From: JAPULR01 sp965238215 | Lineage (GTDB): Bacteria > Chloroflexota > Dehalococcoidia > Lucifugimonadales > GCA-2712585 | Assembly: GCA_965238215.1 (NCBI GenBank) | Contig: OZ250180.1 | Location: forward strand, 930,001 to 994,000 | Direction: 5' to 3' | DNA length: 64,000 nucleotides | Shown here: positions 16,192-24,927 of the stretch, piece by piece | Position numbering within the stretch: the first letter of the stretch is position 1 | How the letters are laid out: every line of letters starts with the position of its first letter | Position numbers and translations under genes: made by a program | Notes under the pieces: generated by a model | Databases searched by the model: none | What the model was told of the DNA's origin: nothing | The model's input: only the letters and a program-made list of their open reading frames with translations

Positions 16192-17547
16192 ATGAACGAC
16201 TACCTTACCCAACTCTCCGAATTCGCCTGCCAAATCTCCTACACCCGCCTCTCCGACTCCGCCCGCACCGCTGCCGCCGCCGTTCTCATGGACACCATCG
16301 GCGCAATCATCGGCGGCAGCCGCCTTCCCGAGAACGCCAACCTCGCCCGCTTCGCCGCTGGCAACGACCGTGGCACAGCCACCCTCCTCGGCCACCCCCT
16401 CAAAGCCCAACCGCCCATGGCCGCCCTCGCCAACGCCACCGCCGGCGTAGCCCTGGAAATGGACGAAGGCTCCCGACTCGGCGGCGGACATCCTGCCATC
16501 CACGTCCTTCCCGGCGCCCTTGCCGTGGCGGAAGACCTCGCCAGCAGCGGCCCACAGCTGGCCGAGGCCCTTATCGCCGGCTACGAGGTCTCCTCCCGCA
16601 TCGGCGGCGCCACCCACTCCCGTCCAAACGTCCACTCCCACGGCACCTGGGGCACCATCGGCACCGCCGTCGCCGTCGCCAGGCTCATGGACTTCGACCC
16701 CCCTCAGATGCGCGGCGTCATCAATCTCGCCGCCTCCATGAGCCCCGCTAACACCTGGACCCCCTGCTTTGAAGGGGCCACCATCCGCAACGTCTACCCC
16801 GGACGCTCAGGGATGCAGGGCGTCCTTGCCCCCCAACTGCTTCTCTGCGGCTTCACCCCTCCCACCGACGCCCCCACCGACGTTTACACAACCATCTTGG
16901 GTGACGAATTCCACCCCCAAGCCACCGTCGCCGGCCTCGGCAACGCCCCCCTGCGCATCGAGCAAAACTACTTCAAGTTCCATGCCTGCTGCCTCTACAA
17001 CCACCCCGTCCTAGACGCTGTCGAGGCCATCGCCAACCGAGAAGACCTTCACCATGCCAACATCCGAGATGTCAACGTAACCACCGTGCCTTTCGCCCAG
17101 CGCATGGCCCAGGACTACCCCTCAAACATGCTCTCCGCTAAGTTCCACGTCCCATACGCCGTTGCCGCCCTCCTGGTATCAGGACGCAGCGACATAACCG
17201 CCTTCTACCCGGATGCCGTCGCAGACCCCGCTATCCAGGCCTTGGCCGGACGCGTCGCCGTCATCTCCGACCCAACTATGGACGTTCAGAACCCCGACAA
17301 ACCCTGCGCCCGCGTCGACGTTACCCTATCCGACGGACGCACCCTCTCCGAGTCAACTACCTACCATAGAGGCGACTTCCAACGAAGGCGAAGCCGGCAG
17401 GAGCTTGAGAACAAATTCCGATTCTTGGCCTCCGAGACCCTGGGTCGCGAAAGGACCGAAGACACCATCCGCACCACCACCAACCTGGCCCAACTGGAAA
17501 ACGTCCAAACCCTCACCGCCCTCCTCCAACCTCCCCCATCCCCCTAA
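16192..17547 (+). CDS. MmgE/PrpD family protein
   Basis: A 451-aa member of the MmgE/PrpD family, which includes 2-methylcitrate dehydratase, cis-aconitate decarboxylase and iminodisuccinate epimerase. Family features seen: an early DTIGAIIGGSRLPEN segment, LANATAGVALEMDEGS, a GYEVSSRIGGATHSR segment and YFKFHACCLYNHPVLDAV, which contains the YK.yp-like active-site stretch. The ATG at 16192 is chosen because family homology starts there and because exactly this start is copied at 14070; in-frame upstream sequence is repeat-derived. Without prpB or prpC nearby it is unlikely to be a dedicated methylcitrate enzyme. Confidence 0.88.
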   Translation: MNDYLTQLSEFACQISYTRLSDSARTAAAAVLMDTIGAIIGGSRLPENANLARFAAGNDRGTATLLGHPLKAQPPMAALANATAGVALEMDEGSRLGGGHPAIHVLPGALAVAEDLASSGPQLAEALIAGYEVSSRIGGATHSRPNVHSHGTWGTIGTAVAVARLMDFDPPQMRGVINLAASMSPANTWTPCFEGATIRNVYPGRSGMQGVLAPQLLLCGFTPPTDAPTDVYTTILGDEFHPQATVAGLGNAPLRIEQNYFKFHACCLYNHPVLDAVEAIANREDLHHANIRDVNVTTVPFAQRMAQDYPSNMLSAKFHVPYAVAALLVSGRSDITAFYPDAVADPAIQALAGRVAVISDPTMDVQNPDKPCARVDVTLSDGRTLSESTTYHRGDFQRRRSRQELENKFRFLASETLGRERTEDTIRTTTNLAQLENVQTLTALLQPPPSP

Positions 17548-17912
17548 CCCACCCCCAAACGCCTCTTCACCGTAGGGGCAAGTTTCAAACCTGCCCCTAA
17601 TCATGCACCCCCTCCCGTTATTCCCACGCAGAGCCTGCCCTTGTGAAAACGTGGGCAGGAATCCACCATTCCCACGCCCTCCCCCCTGTCATACTCCGCC
17701 TTACCCACGTGTCATTCCGAGCGCAGCATCCCCCCACATGTCATTCTGAGCGCAGCGAAGCGGAGTCGAAGAATCTCGTTGTCCTTCTTACCCCATGTTC
17801 TCACCCGGGGTCCGAACCACAAAAAATAAGACCACCCACGCACACTAGGGAGGAGGGTGAAATGGGGCTGCTAGCTAATCATCTGGTGAGTGACCAAAAA
17901 GCACCCACCTGC
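17548..17912. repeat. Repeat-filled intergenic region
   Basis: No gene seen. Contains a GGCAAGTTTCAAACCTGCC palindrome near 17577, an 'agcctgcccttgtgaaaacgtgggc' hairpin element near 17632, and two 'GTCATTCyGAGCGCAGC' copies near 17711 and 17740, the second full length and ending AGTCGAAGAATCTCG. Confidence 0.7.
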
Positions 17913-18134
17913 CTACTTACTTCTTCTTCTCTTCCGAAACCACCGGTTATTCGCAAAACCATAAGCTACGCCAAAAATCGCCCCGAAGATAACAGTGTGA
18001 ACAAGCAAACCGCCGAAAGTCAGGTCGTCGTTCAGCCAGCCGTTGATCACACCACTAATGACTCCGGCGGCGAATCCAACAGGGAGGTGTAGGAGAATAT
18101 CTCTTATTAGTGGAACACTGGGCTTCTCGTTCAT
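17913..18134 (-). CDS. Small membrane protein
   Basis: A 73-aa protein with two hydrophobic stretches (about residues 16-32 and 42-60) and a basic C-terminus (RKRRRSK) predicted to stay cytoplasmic. A GGAGGGAG ribosome-binding site precedes the ATG at 18134. I do not recognise the family. It stands alone between intergenic regions. The base composition is slightly AT-richer than the large genes. Confidence 0.6.
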   Translation of the reverse strand: MNEKPSVPLIRDILLHLPVGFAAGVISGVINGWLNDDLTFGGLLVHTVIFGAIFGVAYGFANNRWFRKRRRSK

Positions 18135-18420
18135 AAACTCCCTCCATCCTCTAGATAGTCATACAGCAACATAGTTCACCAAAACCCACAAGTCAATTTC
18201 CACCCGGAACCGGGTCAGACCACCCCCCAGCCAACGCCAGACACGCGTCCCCCACTATCCACCATACCCCTAACCCAACCCCCACACTATTTTCACGCCC
18301 CCGTTTACCGTAGGGGCAGGCTTCAAATCTGTCCTCTCCCATCAACCACACCACCGCTAGGCAAGGTGTAGGGGTGCTTCGGGAACCGCCCGAGGTCCTA
18401 ATAGAAAGCTTAGATACAAG
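18135..18420. other. Intergenic, one degenerate repeat
   Basis: Only a GGGGCAGGCTTCAAATCTGTCC element (about 18311) and a degenerate GGTGCTTCGGGAACCGCCC element (about 18372) are seen; no gene. Confidence 0.5.
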
Positions 18421-18855
18421 CTAATCAACTGGCGGTCCGTATTGATTGGGTTCGCCATCTCCAGCGTCAAGACCAAGCCAACCTATGAATACCAAAAGCC
18501 CAACGAGAGGAATGAGCAGTGCGAGGGAGTACCAGCCCGATTTGCCCAAGTCATGCCAGCGCTCAGCGTAAATTGCGAATGCCATCCAGGCAAACAAAGG
18601 CATGACCACCAAAAGCCAAATGGCAGACATCATATAAACGAAACTTTCCCACTCTGCGTCCGATATATCGGTGTTACTATAGCCATAGACAAATGAAACT
18701 AGGAAAAGCATCCCATAACCCAACAACGATAGGCCCACTAAAGGCAAAATACCCTTGAGCCAGAAAGTTGAGCGGTTGATTCTTCCGTCATAACTGAATA
18801 AGACGTACTGCAGACCCCTTCGTCGCTCCGCGGAGCCGTTGCGTCTAGAGCTCAT
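18421..18855 (-). CDS. DUF805 family membrane protein
   Basis: A 144-aa integral membrane protein of the DUF805 (YhaH/YhaI-like) family. Diagnostic features are the LFSYDGRINRSTFWLKG segment before helix 1 and RWHDLGKSGWYSLALLIPLVG between helices 3 and 4, followed by an acidic Gly/Asn/Pro-rich tail ending in PNQYGPP. Four membrane helices are predicted. The molecular function of the family is not established. Apparently monocistronic. Confidence 0.88.
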   Translation of the reverse strand: MSSRRNGSAERRRGLQYVLFSYDGRINRSTFWLKGILPLVGLSLLGYGMLFLVSFVYGYSNTDISDAEWESFVYMMSAIWLLVVMPLFAWMAFAIYAERWHDLGKSGWYSLALLIPLVGLLVFIGWLGLDAGDGEPNQYGPPVD

Positions 18856-19256
18856 CGCGCATTGATAGTCCCAGATTTCGGCTTTTTTCTTTACTGCTAG
18901 ACATGCTCTTGTAAATTATTTCCTTGTCCCACTTAGATTTCACTTGCGAGGACCCTAAAGATAGAATTAGGTGCTTGCGACGGCTAATTTTGTCCGCTAT
19001 GAACCGTTAAGGGACAAAGGAGCCTACCTTCACCCATGCCAAGCATTATAATGGACCCGTACATACGGAAATCATTGCAAATGCATAATGTCCAGGGAGT
19101 TTGAGTTGTGTCAATGCGGAGTTAAAGCTATAACCCCCAAACCTGTAAGGGAACATGAAGAAATTACGCCAAGTGCAGCGGGTCCAGACTAGGCTACGCA
19201 AGTTCATCTAGGCGCGAATTATCAGGATGCCGCGCACCCTCCCCCGTCCGTGTCTC
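18856..19256. other. AT-richer intergenic region with one possible micro-ORF
   Basis: None of the interspersed repeats occur here, unusual for a gap of this size. The only coding hint is the 34-codon frame at 19088-19192. The lower GC content suggests degraded gene remnants or foreign sequence. Confidence 0.45.
19088..19192 (+). CDS. Possible micro-ORF with CxC motif
   Basis: An ATG-started frame of 34 residues containing LCQCGVK and an acidic tail, ending in TAG. The start resembles the LCxCGCG beginning of some phage HNH-like proteins, but the rest does not follow, so it could be a remnant. No convincing ribosome-binding site. Reported with low confidence. Confidence 0.2.
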   Translation: MSREFELCQCGVKAITPKPVREHEEITPSAAGPD

Positions 19257-20207
19257 CTAACTCCCCGCCGCCAAAGGGATCACCCGCTGGGCAAACTCCT
19301 CCATCGTCGCCACCGTGCCCCCTACGTCCTCACTCCGAAAGTCGAACACCACGTGACTCACTCCCACCTCCGCAAACTCCGCCACGTCAGCCGCTACCTG
19401 CTCTGCCGACCCCATAAAAGGCTGCGTCCTATCCTCGGCAGCCCCCAGCAGATAGCGCGGCGCTCGATACGCCACCCCAATCGCCGAAGGGTCCCGCCCT
19501 GCCTTCTCAGCGTAGCGACCCAACCGCTCCACTGACCGCCGCATCTGTTCTGCCGTAACTAGCGGAAACCGTGGGTTCGACCCGATGGGATGCCACACGT
19601 CCCCCAAGGTCGCCGCCCGACGCAGCGCCGGGCCGCTTTCGCCCCCTACCCATATCGGTGGATGTGGCTTCTGCACCGGCTTCGGCTCGAACCTTATGTC
19701 CGCGAAGCTGCAATACTTCCCCTGAAAGCTCGGATTCTCCTGCGTCCACAACTCCTTGAACGCCCGCAAATACTCATTCCCTACAGCGCCCCGCTCCTCG
19801 AAAGGCGGAAGCCCCAGCGCCTCGAACTCCTCTCGCAGCCAGCCCACTCCCACACCGACAATCAACCGCCCCTTCGACAATACGTCCATGCTGGCCAGCA
19901 TCTTAGCCGTAACAACCGGATTACGATGCGGGAGAATCAGCACCCCAGAACCTACCCGTATGCGCTCCGTCACCGCCGCCACAAAGGTCAACGTCGTCAG
20001 CTGGTCCAGCCACTCTCCCGAGGCCGCTCCCGTGAATTCCCCCGTCGCGCTGTACGGGTACTCCGATTCAGAGGAGTCCGGAATCACCACGTGGTCCCCC
20101 ACAAAGGCCGAGTGGAAACCCAACTCCTCCGCCCGTCGCGCCACCAACGCCAAATTATCCGGCGAAGCCCCCGGGCCCCGATTCTGCAAGCTAATCCCAA
20201 ACTTCAT
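19257..20207 (-). CDS. LLM-class (F420-dependent type) oxidoreductase
   Basis: A 316-aa luciferase-like monooxygenase-fold (TIM barrel) protein. Family landmarks: MKFGISLQNRGP at the start, ADELGFHSAFVGDH-like helix and strand, ERIRVGSGVLILPHRNPVVTAKMLASMD, and GRLIVGVGVGWLREEFEALG. These fit the LLM class that uses coenzyme F420 or FMN (TIGR03619-like). The ATG at 20207 is preferred over an upstream one because MKFGI is the canonical start. The substrate is unknown. F420 use would fit a Chloroflexota or actinobacterial host. Confidence 0.88.
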   Translation of the reverse strand: MKFGISLQNRGPGASPDNLALVARRAEELGFHSAFVGDHVVIPDSSESEYPYSATGEFTGAASGEWLDQLTTLTFVAAVTERIRVGSGVLILPHRNPVVTAKMLASMDVLSKGRLIVGVGVGWLREEFEALGLPPFEERGAVGNEYLRAFKELWTQENPSFQGKYCSFADIRFEPKPVQKPHPPIWVGGESGPALRRAATLGDVWHPIGSNPRFPLVTAEQMRRSVERLGRYAEKAGRDPSAIGVAYRAPRYLLGAAEDRTQPFMGSAEQVAADVAEFAEVGVSHVVFDFRSEDVGGTVATMEEFAQRVIPLAAGS

Positions 20208-20491
20208 AATCCTCAACCTCCAACTTTCTTCCACAAACGCACGGCGTCCACCGTCTTAGCACAATCTCCCCGATATCCCCCGTAGGGGCGGTTCGCGAAT
20301 CACCCTTCCCTCCCCCACATAATACCGATACTTCCCCTCACGTAGGGGCTAGTTTCAAACTTGCCCCTTCTCGTGCTCACCCTCTCCCCACATCCCCACA
20401 TCCCCACCCGTTGTTCCCGCGCAGAGCCTGCCCCCGTAAAGACGGGGGCAGGAATCCATCCCGGGCCTCCCCCACACTCCTCCTCCCTTCC
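20208..20491. repeat. Intergenic repeats
   Basis: A GGGCGGTTCGCGAATCACCC element near 20286, a GGGGCTAGTTTCAAACTTGCCCC palindrome-like element near 20345, and an 'agcctgcccccgtaaagacgggggcagg' hairpin element at about 20424-20455. No gene. Confidence 0.65.
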
Positions 20492-21445
20492 CTAACCCTC
20501 CGGCTCCACCGAAAGCAGCACCTCCACCCGCACCTCGTCCTCTATGCTTGTAACCGGCCCGGCCTTCGGTGGCGTAATGTCCAGCTGTTGCCACGTAAAC
20601 GTCGTCCTGCCCAGAATCACCACCCGGTCCCCGTCGTCCCGCGCCTCGATGTCAAACACCAACGGCACCGTGATTCCTCGAATCTCCAGGCTCCCCTCCA
20701 CCTGCGTCTCCACCCCTGAGCCTTCCGAAAATCCCTCCGGAATGTCCGACACCGTAGGCACCGTCAACGTCGCCGTGGGATAGTCCCCAAACATCCTCGA
20801 CCGCACGTACCTGTCCCGGTTCGCCTGGTCGCTCGACAGCGAGTGCAGGTCTATCTCAAACACCGACGGCCCCCCGTCCAACCGCACCTCGCCAGAAAGC
20901 GACGTCGTCCGCATCACCGCGTCATTGGGAAGCGACAATCTCGCCAGCTTCTCTGTAACCGTAAACGTCGCCTCCGACCCCTCCGACACCACGAACGTTA
21001 CCCCCTCGTACTCGCCTATTTCCCTGGACTGGCCCTCCGATGTAGTAGCAGCCAACGGTGTAGCCGCAGCTAGAGGCGTAGCTGTAGCCAAGGGAGTCGC
21101 TGCCATTCGCGTTGCCGTTGGCAAGGGAGTCTCCGTAGCAATGGGCGTCGCTGTAGCCAAAGGCGTGACTCTGGGTGACGTGGCTGTGGGCAATGGCGTC
21201 GCCGTGGGCAGGGGAGTAGCTGTAGCCAGCGGCGTTGCCGTCTCCAACGGCACAACCGTCTGCGGTGCCGACGTTGGCGGCGTTTCCCATCCCTCCGTCG
21301 CTGGCGTAGTCCAGCCTTCGTCCCCGGGCCCGTCCCATCCCTCCTGCGTTGCTCCAGCGCACCCCGCAATCCCCAGGCACAAAATCAGCGCCGCCGCAAT
21401 CGCCGACGTCCAACCGTTCAAAGCCAAGCCCCTGAGTTTCTTCAT
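20492..21445 (-). CDS. YceI-domain lipoprotein with Thr/Ala-rich linker
   Basis: A 317-aa protein. The lipobox is LGIAGC, then a linker (about residues 45-140) of TATPLATATPLPTATP-type units. The C-terminal 170 residues match the YceI fold: a start like FTVTEKLARLSLPNDAV, the SRMFGDYPTATLTVP segment corresponding to the conserved FDxxxYPxxxF region, GSLEIRGITVPLVFDIEA, and an RTTFTWQQLDI strand. YceI proteins form a lipocalin-like barrel that binds isoprenoid or other lipophilic ligands. It overlaps the upstream membrane-protein gene by 4 bp (ATGA), so the two are translationally coupled. Confidence 0.88.
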   Translation of the reverse strand: MKKLRGLALNGWTSAIAAALILCLGIAGCAGATQEGWDGPGDEGWTTPATEGWETPPTSAPQTVVPLETATPLATATPLPTATPLPTATSPRVTPLATATPIATETPLPTATRMAATPLATATPLAAATPLAATTSEGQSREIGEYEGVTFVVSEGSEATFTVTEKLARLSLPNDAVMRTTSLSGEVRLDGGPSVFEIDLHSLSSDQANRDRYVRSRMFGDYPTATLTVPTVSDIPEGFSEGSGVETQVEGSLEIRGITVPLVFDIEARDDGDRVVILGRTTFTWQQLDITPPKAGPVTSIEDEVRVEVLLSVEPEG

Positions 21446-22002
21446 AACGCGCCGGCTCCCATTCCCTGAACTATCATCGAATTCCGGGGCGGAAGCTCCA
21501 ACCGCCCGTCTTCCTGGTCGCCCTGACCCGCTAATGCAAACCCCAGCGCCAGGGCGATTGCCGCCGTCAAGAACGCCACCCGCCAGGGCAACGCCCGTCC
21601 CATCCGCACAAGGACCACCGCCAACGACCAAGTCACCGCCAGCGACAATGACGCCACGGGGACGATGAATGATACCGACCTATCCAGGTAGGTATCCATC
21701 GCCAGCGCTGCCGCAACCACCACCACAAAGAGGGCCGCCATAACCACGTTGAAGAACAGCACGCGATTCTTCCCGCTCACCGACAGAAGCCGCCACAACA
21801 GCCCCGCGCCCAAGCCCAAGCCCAGCGACGCCACCGCAACCGAAGCGCTGTTGAAATATGCGTCGCTTGGCGATTCCAGCGGGATGCTCAACGCAACGGC
21901 GGCGATGGCCGCAACGGAACCAGCGAGCAGTCCCACTGCCGCTGTCCCCGGCTCCTCGCCCAAGACATCGCTGCGTCTATTAAAGAGCGTCATCGCCCCC
22001 AA
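21442..22002 (-). CDS. Six-helix membrane protein coupled to the YceI lipoprotein
   Basis: A 186-aa protein with five to six hydrophobic segments (starting about residue 22) and short charged loops. I do not recognise the family. The stop TGA overlaps the ATG of the YceI lipoprotein gene (ATGA), a strong sign they are made together and may act on the same envelope substrate. The start may be Met1 or Met4. Confidence 0.7.
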   Translation of the reverse strand: MGAMTLFNRRSDVLGEEPGTAAVGLLAGSVAAIAAVALSIPLESPSDAYFNSASVAVASLGLGLGAGLLWRLLSVSGKNRVLFFNVVMAALFVVVVAAALAMDTYLDRSVSFIVPVASLSLAVTWSLAVVLVRMGRALPWRVAFLTAAIALALGFALAGQGDQEDGRLELPPRNSMIVQGMGAGAL

Positions 22003-22122
22003 TTATAACTGCCAACGCCCCAAAAGGCATGGCTCTGCCAGATACCTTGTGCCTTCCCCGTCACATGCGCCATTCCGCTATACTTGCCCTGAAAACAATC
22101 TGTCAGCGTTTGGAGGGAACTG

Positions 22123-22320
22123 ATGGGTCTTGCAGGAATAGTATTGGCCGTCTTGGCCATTGCGCTCACCATCATACCCACCATCGGATGGATCCTCGCC
22201 ACCCTCTGTCTGGTCTCTGGTCTGTCCCTCTCCACCGTAGGCCTCATTCAGAATCGAAAAGCGGACGGTGGGACAGAACTGCCATCGCCGGCATCGCAAC
22301 CAACATCGTTGTCATTGTGA
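22123..22320 (+). pseudogene. DUF4190-like small membrane protein, frameshifted copy 1 of 3
   Basis: The frame from ATG 22123 encodes 65 residues, of which 1-47 (MGLAGIVLAVLAIALTIIPT and following, ending in QNRK) match the starts of the two genes downstream. After that the similarity continues in the next frame up (TAIAGIATNIVVIVIIVLYL, ending at 22373), so a one- or two-base indel near 22262-22275 has split the gene. The intact product would be about 83 residues with three membrane helices. It has the same upstream CGCTATACTTGCC box as copy 2. Confidence 0.75.
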
Positions 22321-22519
22321 TAATAGTTCTATACCTTACGCTAGTCTTTGAAGCAGGAATTGAACCAGATTAGAAGTATTGGTTTATCGACTTTATGGCC
22401 GATTTCGCTGTACGGGTTGCCCTCATACCCCTCACTTCAATCTTCCTCCTTCCCCCATCACATCAACCATCCCGCTATACTTGCCGCAAGCAAAGACTGT
22501 CAGTGGCTGGAGCACTCTT

Positions 22520-22756
22520 ATGGGAATAGCAGGAATAGTATTCGCGGTATTGGCCATAGCTTTCCCCATCATCCCCACCATCGGCTGGGCACTTACCGTC
22601 ATCTGTCTCGTTACCGGAACCTCCCTCTCCACCATTGGCCTCTGCCGCTATCGCAAGGGGACCCAGGATCACAAGACCGCCATCTTGGGCATCGCCGCCA
22701 ACATCGCGGTCATCGCCATAATAGCTCTTTGGACTTATTTCCTCGGGGATTACTGA
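22520..22756 (+). CDS. DUF4190-like small membrane protein, copy 2 of 3
   Basis: A 78-aa protein with three hydrophobic segments: MGIAGIVFAVLAIAFPIIPT, a second after TIGWALTVICLVTG, and a third in AILGIAANIAVIAIIAL. This is the tandem-helix pattern of DUF4190-type proteins (short repeat of G-I-A-G-I-V-x-A). The ATG at 22520 is preferred because it aligns with the starts of copies 1 and 3 and has TGGAG upstream. A CGCTATACTTGCC promoter-like box lies about 45 bp before it. Confidence 0.7.
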   Translation: MGIAGIVFAVLAIAFPIIPTIGWALTVICLVTGTSLSTIGLCRYRKGTQDHKTAILGIAANIAVIAIIALWTYFLGDY

Positions 22757-22834
22757 GGCAGACTCAATCCAGGGTAGACCTCTAGTCCGCTATACTTTCC
22801 CGTCGGAAATTCTTTCATCGTCTGGAGGAAACTG

Positions 22835-23560
22835 ATGAGCATAGCAGGAATGGTCCTTGGCATCCTGGCCGTTGTATTCGCCGTCATCCCCATCTTCGGC
22901 TGGATTATCTCTATCCCCTGCCTGCTCGTGGGACTCCCCCTCTCCATCATTGGCCTCACCCAGAACCGGAAGCACGGCCAGGGATACGGCATGTCCCTCG
23001 CCGGCATCGTAACCAACGTCCTTGCCATCGTTGTTGTCATCCTCTGGATTGTCCTTTTCGTGGCGTCGGCTGAAGTCATAGACGAAGACTTCAGCTACGG
23101 GGGCGAGCCCGTTCCCTTAATGCCCATCATCTTCGACCCCTTCAACCACATTGAAGTAGGCGGCGTCTTCGAGGGCGACTACTACTCCACGCCTCCCACC
23201 TCCGGCCCGCACTGGGAGTCCAACTGGGCCAGCTGCGGCGTCTTCGATGAGGAACTGCCCGACGAGCAGATAACACACAACATGGAACACGGGCAGGTCA
23301 TCATCAGCTACAACCTTTCCGACGAGGACGACGTTGAAGAGTTGAGGGAGATTGCCCAAACCCTTCCCGGTCGTCGCAGCTGGATGGTCATGCGACCCTA
23401 CTCCAAGATTGACGCTGGCCGGATTGCCCTCACCTCGTGGGGTTGGAAGGACGAGTTTTCAATCTCGGAACTGACCGGTGAGCGAGTGCGGAGCTTCTAC
23501 GAAGCCCATCGAGATGGTTCTCCCGTAGAGTCCGTCCCTTGTGGTGGATTCATGGGCTAG
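22835..23560 (+). CDS. DUF4190-like membrane domain fused to DUF3105 domain, copy 3 of 3
   Basis: A 241-aa protein. Residues 1-78 are the same three-helix unit as the two preceding genes. Residues 95-241 form an extracytoplasmic DUF3105 domain, recognised by STPPTSGPHW, then ITHNMEHGQVIISYN with conserved His residues, and the final ALTSWGW segment. DUF3105 function is unknown; the conserved His pattern suggests metal or ligand binding. The stop codon TAG (23558-23560) shares a CTAG with the stop of the convergent histidine kinase gene. The upstream CGCTATACTTTCC box is shared with copies 1 and 2. Confidence 0.82.
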   Translation: MSIAGMVLGILAVVFAVIPIFGWIISIPCLLVGLPLSIIGLTQNRKHGQGYGMSLAGIVTNVLAIVVVILWIVLFVASAEVIDEDFSYGGEPVPLMPIIFDPFNHIEVGGVFEGDYYSTPPTSGPHWESNWASCGVFDEELPDEQITHNMEHGQVIISYNLSDEDDVEELREIAQTLPGRRSWMVMRPYSKIDAGRIALTSWGWKDEFSISELTGERVRSFYEAHRDGSPVESVPCGGFMG

Positions 23561-24927
23561 CTCCCATCCTCCTCTCCCCTCACTGGCACCTCAAACACGA
23601 AACGGCTCCCCCCTTCCGGCCTTCCCTCCGCCCAGATAGACCCCCCGTGCGCCTCCACCAACTGCCTCGCAATCGTAAGTCCCAACCCCGTTCCGCCCGT
23701 GGCCCTGCTCCTCGACGGGTCCACCCGGTAGAACCGGTCGAAGATCTGCCCCAACTCCTCCTCCGGCACCCCCTCCCCAGTGTCCTCCACCGACACCCGC
23801 GCCGATTCGCCCACCACCTCCACCGAGACCGACACCACCCCTCCCTCCGGCGTATGCCTCACCGCGTTGTCCAATAAATTCCCCAGTGCTTGGGCTATCC
23901 GCGTACGGTCCATCATCAACGGCGGCAAGTCCGACGGCGCCTCCAGCCTCAGCGAAATCCCTTTGCCTTCCGCTGCCGGACGGAACGCCTCCACCGAGCT
24001 TGTCGCCAACTCAGCCAGCGAAGCCTCATCGAAGTCCAGCGTCAGCACACCCGCGTCTGCCTGGGCAATCAACCCCAGGTCTTCTACCAACCGGCCAAGA
24101 TGCATCGCCTGCTGGTGCACCACGTCTATCGCCGCCGGGGTGGGCGTCAACACCCCGTCCCGCATCGCCTCAAGGTAGCCCCGCACGTTTGTCAACGGCG
24201 TTCGCAACTCGTGCGCCACGTCCGACATTAGCCTGACCCGCTGCCGCTCCGCCCCCCGTAGTCGGTCCGCCATTATGTTGAATGTCCGCCCTAGCTGCCC
24301 CATCTCGTCCGAAGACAAGACCTCCACGCGTTCGTCCAGGTTCCCCATCCCCAGCCTTGCCGCCGCCCCCGTCAAGTCCCTCACCGGCGACAGAATCCGC
24401 CGGGAGAGCATCGTCACCAGCAGCACTCCGCCGATCCACGCCGCCAGCCCCGCCCACACCAACGACCAGTTCACCGACGACACTACCCGGGAAATCGCCG
24501 GCTCCGCCACCTCCGTTTCTGCCTGGACCGCTGCCAGCGCAAGAAATCCTATCTCCTCACTCCCCGTGCGAATGGGTCTGTAATTGTCCGCGCCCCGCCA
24601 CGAAACGGGCAGTCTCCCAAATCCCGCTTGGGAGTCCGCAATCAAACGGCCTTGCGCATCTGTCACCACAATTCGCCGCCCGTACAGGGAGCCGGCCCTT
24701 TCCACAATACTCTGAATGCCGCTCCAGTCCCTACTCTGGGAGTAGGAAAGGGAAATCATCTCCTCCACTCGCGCTATACGCGCCTCCTCCAACCGTTCCG
24801 AAAACTGCTCCACTTCCCGATTCGCCGCGTACCCCGTGTACACCCCTACCGCGGCTAGGGCAAGCCCCAGCGACAGAGTGAACCCCAATATGAGACGAAA
24901 CTGGAGCCCCCGGAACCATCTAACCAT
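23557..24927 (-). CDS. Sensor histidine kinase with HAMP domain
   Basis: A 456-aa membrane kinase. Helix 1 is at about residues 10-32, an extracytoplasmic sensor region follows, helix 2 is at about 155-173, then HAMP, HisKA with the phospho-acceptor His239 in DVAHELRTPLTN, and a HATPase_c domain with N box (ALGNLLDNAVRH), G1 (VEDTGEGVP), F box (IFDRFYR) and G2 (GGTGLGLTIARQL). The ATG at 24927 is chosen because it overlaps the regulator stop by 8 bp; a longer frame lacks homology. It pairs with the response regulator at 24920. Confidence 0.9.
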   Translation of the reverse strand: MVRWFRGLQFRLILGFTLSLGLALAAVGVYTGYAANREVEQFSERLEEARIARVEEMISLSYSQSRDWSGIQSIVERAGSLYGRRIVVTDAQGRLIADSQAGFGRLPVSWRGADNYRPIRTGSEEIGFLALAAVQAETEVAEPAISRVVSSVNWSLVWAGLAAWIGGVLLVTMLSRRILSPVRDLTGAAARLGMGNLDERVEVLSSDEMGQLGRTFNIMADRLRGAERQRVRLMSDVAHELRTPLTNVRGYLEAMRDGVLTPTPAAIDVVHQQAMHLGRLVEDLGLIAQADAGVLTLDFDEASLAELATSSVEAFRPAAEGKGISLRLEAPSDLPPLMMDRTRIAQALGNLLDNAVRHTPEGGVVSVSVEVVGESARVSVEDTGEGVPEEELGQIFDRFYRVDPSRSRATGGTGLGLTIARQLVEAHGGSIWAEGRPEGGSRFVFEVPVRGEEDGS

